Notes under the pieces: generated by a model | Told to the model about the DNA's origin: nothing | The model's database searches: none | What the model saw: the letters and a program-made list of their open reading frames with translations, nothing else | NCBI RefSeq assembly: GCF_029433095.1 | Contig: NZ_JARNTX010000002.1 | Location: 310,001 to 374,000 of the forward strand | Reading direction: 5' to 3' | From: Hymenobacter sp. YC55 | GTDB taxonomy: Bacteria; Bacteroidota; Bacteroidia; Cytophagales; Hymenobacteraceae | Length of the DNA: 64,000 bases | Position numbers and translations under genes: made by a program | Part shown: positions 1 to 8,145 of the stretch, one piece after another | Numbering within the stretch: the stretch's first letter is position 1 | How the letters are laid out: every line of letters begins with the position of its first letter

Positions 1-40
1 CTGAAGTAAGGGGTGACTACCCTTCAAGCAAGGATTAGTA

Positions 41-77
41 ACTAGCTCCCCTCAGATGAGGAGGGGAGCTAGTTTTC
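41..77 (+). terminator. Rho-independent terminator of a gene left of the window
   Basis: A 13-bp stem (ACTAGCTCCCCTC paired with GAGGGGAGCTAGT) closes on a short loop and is followed by TTTT. It lies before the first gene, so it most likely ends a rightward transcript that starts outside the window. Confidence 0.7.
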
Positions 78-99
78 AGTTCTAACAGAGTCACTCTAC

Positions 100-786
100 A
101 TGCTTTTACGCCCTACGACACTTTCCTTACTGCACATACCATTAGCTGTGCTGTTGGCTAGCTGCAACTCACCTGATTCCAGCAAGTCACACCAAGAGGA
201 AGCGGCTACTAGCCCAGGCGCGGCCGACCAACCACCTGCTCCTGCCGCTGCGCCGCCTTGCTTGGAGCGTATGCAAGGGTTCCTGCGCTGGTATCATCGA
301 CGGTATACCGCAGAGTTCGACACTACCACGGATTTCATCAACATACCGCTCACCGGCGACGAAGATGCCGCTACGTTGGCCAAAATTCCCCGCAGTAATA
401 TCAGTTCCACGAACTACATGCAGCTAAACCACTCTAAGTTGGCTGTATACATCGATACGCTTCGGCGCTCCGGCTATTTCTCTGCCAGCTACCTGGCTGC
501 TAAACAGGCCTCCATCCTGAAACGCGGGCAGGAGCTGGAAGCCGAGAAAGTGACGGAAGGGTTGCTCGAAGGCTTTGACTCCGACGAGGTGATCCATACG
601 CAAGACATCTATCAACGCGAAGACATCAGTAAGCTGACGGCGTACCAGCCTGCTGGCCTCAAACCCGGCACCCAAGCCTACCGCCTGCAATTATCCTCAC
701 TTGGAGAAGAAAATTTCAGCTGGATCTTCTACGTCAAACAAGAAAAAGGCCGCTGCGTCATCGACAGCGTGCATACCACTGAGTAG
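100..786 (+). CDS. Hypothetical lipoprotein
   Basis: A 228-residue protein of no family I recognise. The N terminus has a short hydrophobic stretch ending in a lipobox (LLASC, Cys22), so the product should be exported and lipidated. A Pro/Ala-rich linker at about 35-52 is followed by a soluble region containing FLRWYHRRY and a C-terminal SWIFYVKQEKGRCVIDSV segment. That layout resembles DUF3828-like periplasmic proteins, but the match is only by feel. It is followed 102 bases later by a small DUF3592-like gene in the same direction. Function unknown; existence as a gene is well supported by the lipobox and clean frame. Confidence 0.75.
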   Translation: MLLRPTTLSLLHIPLAVLLASCNSPDSSKSHQEEAATSPGAADQPPAPAAAPPCLERMQGFLRWYHRRYTAEFDTTTDFINIPLTGDEDAATLAKIPRSNISSTNYMQLNHSKLAVYIDTLRRSGYFSASYLAAKQASILKRGQELEAEKVTEGLLEGFDSDEVIHTQDIYQREDISKLTAYQPAGLKPGTQAYRLQLSSLGEENFSWIFYVKQEKGRCVIDSVHTTE

Positions 787-888
787 CCACAGCTGTCTTA
801 CCGCCTACCTCAGTTCTACTCTATTCAACCACCCTAGCTCCGCCTCAGCTCAGAAGGAAAGCCAGGCTTCACTCCTTGTTGTACGTTC

Positions 889-1263
889 ATGCAAGCACCC
901 AATTCTAGCACTCCGCCAACTACAACCCGGCAAATAATAAGCCTCGTCCTCGGGCTGGTTCTCGGTATTGCCTTCTTTGCGGGGGTCGTCTACTTCGTTA
1001 AAAAGGATAGGGCCGAAAAGCGGGCGTTAATTCTGAAAAACCCGGGGTATGTCACGGGCATCATTACCCGGGTGAGAACCCACAAGGGCCGGCGCGTAAC
1101 CGTGCAGTATACCGTTGGCAGCGCCGAATATTCTCTCAGAGCCAGGGTGACCAGAAGCTTTCTGCGCACCCACGCCAAAGGCGATACTACCGCTGTCATC
1201 TATTCTAGAGCCGATCCGTCCAGTGCTATCCTGAAGGCCACGTTGCGGCCCTCAACCAAGTAA
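889..1263 (+). CDS. Small DUF3592-like membrane protein
   Basis: A 124-residue protein with one strong transmembrane segment at about residues 16-37, followed by a basic stretch and a beta-rich soluble part (GYVTGIITRVRTHKGRR, VQYTVGSAEYSLRARV, GDTTAVIYSRADPSSAIL). The order 'new value, polar hairpin, sequence of strands, GD-V-YdP' is that of DUF3592 proteins, though the hallmark YYPvVrF is missing here. It stands 45 bases before the large ATPase gene, and further DUF3592-like genes follow that ATPase, so the ATPase is flanked on both sides by members of this group. Molecular role unknown. Confidence 0.65.
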   Translation: MQAPNSSTPPTTTRQIISLVLGLVLGIAFFAGVVYFVKKDRAEKRALILKNPGYVTGIITRVRTHKGRRVTVQYTVGSAEYSLRARVTRSFLRTHAKGDTTAVIYSRADPSSAILKATLRPSTK

Positions 1264-1308
1264 TAAGCAGTTCTTTTCTCCTGGCAAGGGTTTGTGCCTT
1301 GCCCTCCT

Positions 1309-4300
1309 ATGGAAGCTCAAGCTACCCAACTCGAAACCGGCACCTACGAAATCCTGCGCAACCGCTTGCAGAAAAGTAGTGCGGACCTGCGCCAGCGGCT
1401 GGACGCGCTGAACACCGAGCGCAAGCAGGTGTTTGGGGCCGTGGATACGCGCTTGCTTGGTACGGGCCGCATCACCACCGACAACAATTGCGTGCCGTGG
1501 GACATGGTACCGGTGGGGCGCCGCTTCCTGTTTGGGTATAACGTGGTGTTGGGGCTGAAGGCGGAGCCGGATTTGGCTGATGTGTTTGGGGTGTACGAGT
1601 ATGCCGAACACGACTTCCGGCCGCAGGGGCTGGAGCTGTTGCAGACCCCGCAGTTTCTAGAGGAGTTTCGCAACCTGTACCGCTACTACAAGAACACGCA
1701 GTTCGTAAAGTTTGCGCAGATCGGGACCCACCTATTCATGGTGTTCCGCATCGGCAAGAGTGCCACCGACGTGAAGACGTTTAAGTGGCTGCTGCAGGGC
1801 GACACGCTTACCTACCTCGACAACCGCTCCGACCACGAGTACACCTTCCCGCCGCAACACGAGTTTCAGTGGAAGCGCGCCACCCGGGACATGCAGCGCG
1901 GCGGCAAACACCCGCACGTCAGCATCGAGGATAAGGTGTTTGTGGAAACCATCGGCGGCGACCTGACCATCAAGGTGGAAGACAATACCGCCACCGGGCA
2001 GGGCATCCTGAGCGAGCCAGTCGACAACAAAGACCAGACGCTAGATGACTCGGAAATCTACTATGCGGTAATTGGCAACCTGATCCTGCTCAAGATTCGA
2101 CCGTACCAGGAGCAGCAGTACCGCTACTTCATTTTCAACCACCGGCTGCAACAGGCGCAGCGGCTCGATGCCTTGGCCGATGCCTGCGTGCTGCTGCCTG
2201 ACGGGCAAGGGCTGATTTTTCCGCACGGCTTCTACCTGCAAACCGGCGACAACAAGCTGTTCGACAACGGCTTGCGCGACATGCTGTTCGAGAAGCGGCT
2301 GGCCTCACCCAACGGAGAGGATTTCCTGTACGTGTTCTACAACCGGGAGAGTGGCGCCTACTTGCTACTCAGCTACAACCGCATTGCCCAGCGCGTCGAC
2401 AACCCGATTGTGTGCCACGGCTACGCGCTGTTCGAGAACGGGGAACTGTGCTACTTCCGCGCCGACGATGAGCCTAAGAAGCACCACGCCGTACAAATCT
2501 GGCAGACGCCCTACACCGGTCCCGACTTCCAACTACCCGTCACCTCCGATTCATACCTCTACAAGCTCGGTAACAAGGAGATAGTGCGGGCCATGAGTGA
2601 GGTGCAGGAAGTCTTGACCCTCACCGGCAAAGACGACAGCTACGCCGGTCTCTACCTCGACCTAATCCGCCAGACCACGGCCCTCACCGACTCCTACCAC
2701 TGGCTGCGCGAAACCGCTGCCCAAGCCCTGGCCGAGCCGCTGACGGAAATCCGGCAGACGGCTTCGGCGGCGGTGGCCGAGTTCGAGAAGGTGCAGAGCA
2801 TCCGCAAAAACACCAGCCAGCAAACCCAAACCGTCTTTCAAAAAGCCGACGACCTGGCCGGCCGTATCCGCCGCGCCGCACCCGACACCGTAACGGAGTT
2901 TGTACAGCTGCTTGGTGAGCTGCGGGCCGTGCGCGGCGAGGTGATTTCCTTGAAAGAGCTGCGCTACGTGGAGCTGCCCGCCGTGGAAGCTCACGCCGCC
3001 ACCCTCGAAACGCTGAGCAAAGAGGTAGCCACCCACACCGTAGAATTCCTGCTGAAGCCCGACGCGCTGGCGCCCTATGCCACCCGCGTGCAGGCCATAG
3101 AAGAAGGCGTGGCGCAGGTGCAGAAAACCGTGGAGGCCGACCAGCGCGAGCAGGAAACGGCCGCCATTGCCCAGGAGCTAGAGTTGCTGATTGAGGTGGT
3201 CGGCAACCTGCCTATTCCGGACCCGACCCAGACCACGGCCATCATCGACAACATCTCGGTGGTATATGCGCGCTTCAACCAGATTCGGGCGGCGCTGAAA
3301 CGGCGGCGGCAGGCGCTGGCGGGCACCGAGGCACAGGCCGAATTCACGGCGCAGCTCAAGCTGCTCGACCAAGCCCTCACCAACTACCTCGACCTAGCCG
3401 ACGTCCCCACCAAGTGCGATGAGTACCTAACCAAGCTCATGGTGCAGCTAGAAGAGCTGGAAGGCAAATTCCCGGATTTCGACCAGTTCCTGAGCCAGCT
3501 CGCCACCAAGCGCGAACAAGTGTACGAGGCCTTCGAGAGCAAGAAAGTGGCCTTGGTGGCAGCCCGCAACCAGCGCGCTACGGCTTTGCTGCAAAGCGCC
3601 GAGCGGCTATTGAAAGCCGTGCAAACTCGCCTCGGTCGTCTAGAATCGGTGGCTGACATCAATGGCTATTTCGCCGCCGACTTGATGGTGGAGAAAGTGC
3701 GCGGCACCATGGAAGAGCTGCGTAAACTCGGCGACGCCGTGAAGGCCGACGATGTGCAGTCGCGCCTGAAAACGCTGCGCGAAGATGCCGTGCGCCAGCT
3801 CCGCGACCGGGCCGACCTCTACGCCGACGGCGGCCAGACCTTGAAGTTCGGTTCCCACGCCTTCACCGTGAACAACCAACCGCTTGACCTGACAGTGGTG
3901 CTTCGCGACGGCGACCTGCACTACCACCTTACCGGCACCAACTTCTTCCAGAAGATAACCGACTCGGCGCTGCTCTCGGCCCGCCCGGTGTGGGAGCAAA
4001 CCGTGGTATCAGAAAATGAGGATGTGTACCGGGCCGAGTTTCTGGCCTGGCGCCTGCTGCAAGCCGCGCAGCACCCCACGCCAGCCAACCCCGAAGCAGG
4101 CCGTGCCGCCGTGCTGTCCGTAGCCGAACTCTCGCACCTCAGCCAGCCGGAGTTGCTAGCCTATGTGCAACAGTTCATGGCCTCGCGCTACGCCGAAGGC
4201 TACCTCAAAGGCGTGCATGACCACGACGCCGCCCTGCTGCTCACGGCCCTGGTGCGCCTCACCCGCACCGCCGACTTGCTGCGCTATCCGGCCGAGACTC

Positions 4301-4860
4301 GCGCCGCAGCCAGCCTGTTCTGGCTCCGCTTCTGCCACCCCGACCAGCGCGCCCATTGGGAGCGGCAGTTACAGGGCATTGGGGTGCTGCTGCAAGTCTT
4401 CCCCGATTCGCAAGAGTTCGATACGCTCAAAACCGAGCTGCAAACCGCCGTCGAGGCCTTTGCCCAGCAAACTAGCCTCTTCACGCCCGACCAAGTGGCC
4501 GAAGCCGGCGACTACCTGTTTCATGAGCTGACGCACACCGGCAGCTTCATCATTGCCGCTGAAGCCGCCGAGCTGTACCAGCAGTTCCAGAAGTCGTTGC
4601 AGGAGCGGCAGGCTACCGAGCTGTTTCAGCAGTCGGCGACGGGCTTGCGCGACCAGCCGGCGGCGCAGCTGGCTTTGGTTCGGCAGTGGCTACAGGCGTA
4701 TTTGCGTCAGGTACCCGCGGCTGGTTCGCTCACCGATTTCTGCCCCGAAACCGCCGTACTGCTGGTCACCGACACCTACGACCCGGCCCGCGTGGTGCAC
4801 ACCCCTGCGCGAAACGTTGGCTGGCTTCCAGGGCGCCCACCCGCGTATCATCACCCCTGA
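1309..4860 (+). CDS. DNA repair ATPase (DUF3686), N-terminal part, frame broken
   Basis: Encodes most of a very large protein of the 'DNA repair ATPase' family: an N-terminal DUF3686 region (roughly residues 10-450, beta-rich) followed by long helical and coiled-coil segments. The family normally continues into a C-terminal AAA+ domain, about 1,600-1,700 residues in all. Here the frame ends with a foreign-looking tail (GWLPGRPPAYHHP) at 4860, while the expected continuation is in the next forward frame from about 4,800. One extra base near 4,795-4,812 would explain it; read together the two parts give about 1,645 residues. ATG at 1309 (MEAQATQ) is chosen over an ATG 15 bases upstream because it starts after the leader. 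The molecular activity of this family is poorly established; the repair label is inherited. Confidence 0.8.
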   Translation: MEAQATQLETGTYEILRNRLQKSSADLRQRLDALNTERKQVFGAVDTRLLGTGRITTDNNCVPWDMVPVGRRFLFGYNVVLGLKAEPDLADVFGVYEYAEHDFRPQGLELLQTPQFLEEFRNLYRYYKNTQFVKFAQIGTHLFMVFRIGKSATDVKTFKWLLQGDTLTYLDNRSDHEYTFPPQHEFQWKRATRDMQRGGKHPHVSIEDKVFVETIGGDLTIKVEDNTATGQGILSEPVDNKDQTLDDSEIYYAVIGNLILLKIRPYQEQQYRYFIFNHRLQQAQRLDALADACVLLPDGQGLIFPHGFYLQTGDNKLFDNGLRDMLFEKRLASPNGEDFLYVFYNRESGAYLLLSYNRIAQRVDNPIVCHGYALFENGELCYFRADDEPKKHHAVQIWQTPYTGPDFQLPVTSDSYLYKLGNKEIVRAMSEVQEVLTLTGKDDSYAGLYLDLIRQTTALTDSYHWLRETAAQALAEPLTEIRQTASAAVAEFEKVQSIRKNTSQQTQTVFQKADDLAGRIRRAAPDTVTEFVQLLGELRAVRGEVISLKELRYVELPAVEAHAATLETLSKEVATHTVEFLLKPDALAPYATRVQAIEEGVAQVQKTVEADQREQETAAIAQELELLIEVVGNLPIPDPTQTTAIIDNISVVYARFNQIRAALKRRRQALAGTEAQAEFTAQLKLLDQALTNYLDLADVPTKCDEYLTKLMVQLEELEGKFPDFDQFLSQLATKREQVYEAFESKKVALVAARNQRATALLQSAERLLKAVQTRLGRLESVADINGYFAADLMVEKVRGTMEELRKLGDAVKADDVQSRLKTLREDAVRQLRDRADLYADGGQTLKFGSHAFTVNNQPLDLTVVLRDGDLHYHLTGTNFFQKITDSALLSARPVWEQTVVSENEDVYRAEFLAWRLLQAAQHPTPANPEAGRAAVLSVAELSHLSQPELLAYVQQFMASRYAEGYLKGVHDHDAALLLTALVRLTRTADLLRYPAETRAAASLFWLRFCHPDQRAHWERQLQGIGVLLQVFPDSQEFDTLKTELQTAVEAFAQQTSLFTPDQVAEAGDYLFHELTHTGSFIIAAEAAELYQQFQKSLQERQATELFQQSATGLRDQPAAQLALVRQWLQAYLRQVPAAGSLTDFCPETAVLLVTDTYDPARVVHTPARNVGWLPGRPPAYHHP

Positions 4861-6247
4861 CACGCCCAACATCCCAGACGGTAAGGCCGCCGCGCCCACC
4901 TACTACCTCGACTTCCCCAATTTCCGCCGCCGCCTGCTGCACTACGACCGCACCACGGTGCCGCAGTTCGAGGCGTTCCAGGAAACCAAGAAGCAGTTGC
5001 TCGCGCAGGCCACCCACGAACTGCGGCTCGAAGACTTCCGCCCTCGCGTGCTGACTTCGTTTGTGCGCAACCAGCTCATCGACAAGGTGTACTTGCCTCT
5101 TATCGGTGCCAACCTAGCCAAACAGATTGGCGCGGCCGGGGAAGGCAAGCGCACCGACCTGATGGGCTTGCTGCTGCTGATTTCGCCGCCCGGCTACGGC
5201 AAAACTACCCTCATGGAGTACGTGGCTAACCGCCTCGGCCTCATCTTTATGAAGATCAACGGTCCGGCCATCGGGCACGCCGTAACCAGCGTGGACCCAG
5301 CGCAGGCGCCGAACGCCGGGGCGCGGCAGGAGCTGGAAAAGCTGAACCTGGCCTTCGAAATGGGCGACAACGTGATGATTTACGTCGACGACATCCAGCA
5401 CTGCCACCCCGAGTTTTTGCAGAAATTCATTTCGCTCTGCGACGCGCAGCGCAAGATCGAGGGTGTGTACCAGGGCCGCACCCGCACCTACGACTTCCGC
5501 GGCCGCAAGGTAGCCGTGGTAATGGCCGGCAACCCCTACACCGAAAGCGGCGACGTATTCCAGCTGCCCGACATGCTAGCCAACCGCGCCGACATCTACA
5601 ACCTCGGCGACATTCTCACGGCCGGCTCCGAAGAAGCTTTCCGCCTCTCGTACCTCGAAAATGCCCTCACCAGCAATACTGCCCTGGCTCGCCTCGCCAC
5701 CCAGAGCCCGCAGGACGTGCCCGCCCTCATTCGCCTCGCCGAAACCGGCCAGTCGGAGGGCGTCTCGTTCGAGGGTAACCATACGCCCGAGGAACTGAAC
5801 GAGTACGTGGCGGTGCTCCAGAAGCTGCTGCGCCTGCGCGACGTGGTGGCCCGCGTGAATGCCGCCTACATTGCCAGCGCCGCCCAAGCCGACGCCTACC
5901 GCACCGAGCCGCCGTTCAAGCTGCAGGGCTCGTACCGCAACATGAACAAGCTGGCCGAGAAAGTGCGCCCCGTCATGAACGACCAGGAAATAACCGACCT
6001 GCTAGCCGCCCACTACGAGAGCGAAGCCCAAACCCTAACCAGCGCCACCGAAGCCAACTTGCTCAAGCTACGCGAGCTGCTCGGCTGGCTCACCCCCGCC
6101 GAAGACACCCGCTGGCAGGAAATCAAGGCCACCTTCCGCGACAACCTGCGCAACTCCGGCGCCGGCCAGCTCCTGCAGATGCTGGATAAGCTGGAAAACA
6201 TTGCTGGGGGCTTGAGTGGTATTCGGGAAGTGCTGAAACGAGAGTAA
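4800..6247 (+). CDS. DNA repair ATPase, C-terminal AAA+ part, no own start
   Basis: Carries the AAA+ ATPase domain of the preceding gene in the +1 frame. A Walker A loop (PPGYGKTT) lies near 5186-5210, a Walker B-like strand (VMIYVDDIQHC, with Asp-Asp in place of Asp-Glu) near 5371-5400 and a sensor-like strand (VVMAGNPY) near 5515-5540. The region before it (LRETLAGFQGAHPRI) matches the linker expected after the DUF3686 part. The frame is open back to 4553, but the stretch 4553-4800 is a shadow of the upstream frame. No convincing start codon precedes the domain, so it needs a frameshift correction or a translational shift to be made. No slippery heptamer is evident. The last 37 codons (6134-6247) recur three times downstream. 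The stop is only 2 bases before the next ATG. Confidence 0.75.
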
Positions 6248-6249
6248 CT

Positions 6250-6660
6250 ATGTTTGGGCTAGATCATACCGACAATGAATTTCTTACAGTAATGGTAGTG
6301 GGACTAAGCTTTTTGTTTGTTGCTCTAACCAAGCTTCAGCAGAGAGTTAGGCTCAACAAAAGCGGTGTTGCCACCGAGGGCGTGGTTATTCGGGTAGAGC
6401 GTGAAGGTCACCGCAAGCCCTGCTATTACCCAGTAGTTCGCTTTCTAACGCCGCAGTAGGAATGGATAACAGCTCGTTATGATATAGGCACTAACCCAGC
6501 TAGCTTCAATGAAGGTGATACTGTTCAACTCCGGTTTGACCCCTCCAATCCTACCTGCTTCATTATCAATTCCGATAGTTCTAGTTTCCTGCTTTGGCTA
6601 TTCGCATTAATTGGTACTGGGCTCACTGCCTATGGAGTTGTTCAGTACATCAATGCTTAA
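6250..6660 (+). pseudogene. DUF3592-like membrane protein, amber-interrupted (cassette 1)
   Basis: The frame begins 2 bases after the ATPase stop and would encode 136 residues. It has an N-terminal membrane segment (VMVVGLSFLFVAL), the DUF3592 hallmark CYYPVVRFLTP, a GDTVQLRFDPSNPTCFI stretch and a second membrane segment at the C terminus (FLLWLFALIGTGLTAYGVV). An in-frame TAG at 6457-6459 splits it after 69 codons; the rest of the frame stays open to TAA at 6658. The single lesson is one nonsense codon in an otherwise intact gene, so it is a recent pseudogene or a base-call error. Base composition is visibly more AT-rich than in the ATPase. Confidence 0.7.
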
Positions 6661-6682
6661 GCTATCTACTTAGCTCTCTAAC

Positions 6683-6784
6683 TTCCGCAACTCCGCTGTC
6701 GGCCAGTTCTTCTTGAGGCTTGACAAGCTGGAGTGTATTGCAGGGGGCTTGAGGGGAGTTCGGGAGGTGCTGAAACGGGAGTAA
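6683..6784 (+). repeat. ATPase 3'-end remnant, copy A
   Basis: These 34 codons align with the last codons of the ATPase gene (6134-6247), including the stop. It begins at the same TTC CGC codon pair as the other copies, lacks four codons just after it, and otherwise stays in frame (ending GVREVLKRE, stop TAA). Compared with the ATPase end I count nine amino-acid changes and about seven silent ones, so it has drifted. It has no start codon and is not expected to be translated. Confidence 0.8.
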
Positions 6785-6789
6785 CTGAA

Positions 6790-7017
6790 ATTATGTCTGC
6801 TTATGCAAGCACCAGTAGAGCGCGTATCCCATAATTATTATCGGCTGCTTAGTACTCTTTTGGGACTGAGGCTATGGTGGAAACGTCAGCGGCTGTGTAC
6901 TACAATCCTAATAATCCGCAGGATTTTGTGCTTGACACTAATGAACACAGCACCTTGCCCTTTCTCTTTATGACTATGGGCGTAGTATTCATAGTAGGTG
7001 GAATCTTCCAGTCTTGA
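6790..7017 (+). pseudogene. Decayed DUF3592-like gene (cassette 2)
   Basis: Two pieces of a DUF3592-like protein can be read here in different frames: a membrane-segment-like piece (YPIIIIGCLVLFW, about 6820-6865), then from 6874 an open stretch of 47 codons. The latter holds AVYYNPNNPQDFVLDT (the family's V-YdP-nP signature) and a terminal membrane segment (MTMGVVFIVGGIFQS). The middle with the YYPvVrF motif is gone. It follows remnant copy A directly, repeating the order 'ATPase end, then DUF3592-like gene'. Confidence 0.6.
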
Positions 7018-7082
7018 AATTATCAGTATTGCGGCAGGCAAGAAGCCCACAAAAGCTTCAAAGAGCACCATGATCCACTTCT

Positions 7083-7508
7083 GTGACTATTCCAACTATA
7101 CCTTCTGACCTGCAAGCCGCGTTGTGTTTGTTGCTAATAGGCGGGTTGTTTCTATTCAGGTCTGGCAGCCTGAGTCAGAAACGACAAACCCTACTTATCA
7201 ATGGTACTGAAGCCACTGCTACCATCGTTTGGCTAGAAGACAACCCGCACTCCGATAGGCGCACCTATTATCCTGTCTTTCGCTTTCAAACGCGGAAGCA
7301 AGAAACAATTACGGCTTGCTACTACCATAGCAAAAGGCGAAACGGCTATAGAGTAGGCGAGCAGATGCAAATACTTTACGATCCTGTTGATCCAACAAAA
7401 TTTCTGGTTCCACTATTTACTGAAACGGAAATATGGATCTACCGAGTGCTAGGCTTTGGCGCAGGCTTGCTTGGTTTGGTGACAATCTTACTCTATGCGA
7501 TACTCTAA
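7083..7508 (+). CDS. DUF3592-like membrane protein (cassette 3)
   Basis: A 141-residue protein with two membrane segments (about 9-26, LCLLLIGGLFLF; and 119-140, YRVLGFGAGLLGLVTILLY) around a soluble beta-rich domain. That domain carries TYYPVFRFQT and the GEQMQILYDPVDPTKF signature typical of DUF3592. Start is GTG at 7083; no in-frame ATG lies upstream in the open frame and no clear ribosome site helps. It shares layout but little identity with cassettes 1 and 4, which fits diversified members of one family. Function is unknown; a role linked to the ATPase is inferred only from the repeated neighbourhood. Confidence 0.7.
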   Translation: MTIPTIPSDLQAALCLLLIGGLFLFRSGSLSQKRQTLLINGTEATATIVWLEDNPHSDRRTYYPVFRFQTRKQETITACYYHSKRRNGYRVGEQMQILYDPVDPTKFLVPLFTETEIWIYRVLGFGAGLLGLVTILLYAIL

Positions 7509-7521
7509 CTGAAAACCTATC

Positions 7522-7635
7522 TTCCGCGACAACCTGTGCAACTCTGGCGCCGGCCATCTCCTGCAGATGCTCGATAAGCTCGAAAGCATCGCCGGTGGGT
7601 TAAGCGGGATTCGGGAGGTATTGAGGCGGGAGTAG
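7522..7635 (+). repeat. ATPase 3'-end remnant, copy B
   Basis: A full-length copy of the ATPase gene's last 37 codons plus stop (TAG instead of TAA), aligned without gaps to 6134-6247. I count 14 silent codon changes but only four amino-acid changes (R to C, Q to H, N to S, K to R). A stop codon lies in frame just upstream (7510), so the copy is not translated on its own. The pattern says this piece evolved as the end of a working ATPase gene before being stranded here. Confidence 0.85.
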
Positions 7636-7645
7636 GCTTTATGAA

Positions 7646-8020
7646 ATGTTTGACAACTTGGTTGCTATCCTCTTCACTGTTATCCTACTGCTTATTATTG
7701 CTATAGGCGTTATTGTTGTTTCGGTAAATCTGTATTACACAAAAGACACACGAATTACCTTTCAAAACAGGATAACCATATTGAAGCGCGGGGTAGTAGC
7801 AGAAGGTACTATTGTAGCGGTGGAAACAGCATGGCCCAGCTTCTTCCATGAGTATCCAATAGTACGCTTCAAGACACCGCAGGGGCGTCAGGTGACTTTG
7901 CGCTGCCAGGAGTATACTAAAGGACCCGGTTTTAGGAAGGGACAAAAAGTGGAAGTACGGTTTTTGCCAGCTGCTCCTGAAGCCTTTATTGTTGTTACCG
8001 GCTTAGATTTCTTGTTGTAA
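7646..8020 (+). CDS. DUF3592-like membrane protein (cassette 4)
   Basis: A 124-residue protein with one long N-terminal membrane segment (about 5-30) and a DUF3592-type soluble domain containing EYPIVRFKTPQGRQVTL and GQKVEVRFLPAAPEAFIVV. Unlike cassettes 1 and 3 it ends right after the domain with a short hydrophobic LDFLL and has no second full membrane segment. The ATG at 7646 is 10 bases after the stop of remnant copy B; another ATG at 7641 is out of frame. Its order and spacing behind an ATPase 3' end mirror cassette 1 behind the intact ATPase end. Confidence 0.7.
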   Translation: MFDNLVAILFTVILLLIIAIGVIVVSVNLYYTKDTRITFQNRITILKRGVVAEGTIVAVETAWPSFFHEYPIVRFKTPQGRQVTLRCQEYTKGPGFRKGQKVEVRFLPAAPEAFIVVTGLDFLL

Positions 8021-8145
8021 GAAAGCGAAGAGTTCAGGAATACTCCGGCCAGGTGCTCACGAAACCAGAGGTTTTAATGCGGGTGAGCTAAGTGACATCT
8101 TACACGAATTAAATTCGAAATTGTCGACAAGCCGACCCAACCGCA

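Noticed and set aside
4553..4800. Upstream open part of the AAA+ frame as a coding region with start ATG 4553
   Set aside because: In this interval the DUF3686 frame carries the plausible sequence; the other frame reads as Ser/Arg/Cys-rich noise.
6250..8020. Classical toxin-antitoxin or immunity array
   Set aside because: The repeated ATPase end carries no toxin tip and the small proteins have no known immunity fold; kept only as an analogy for the array.
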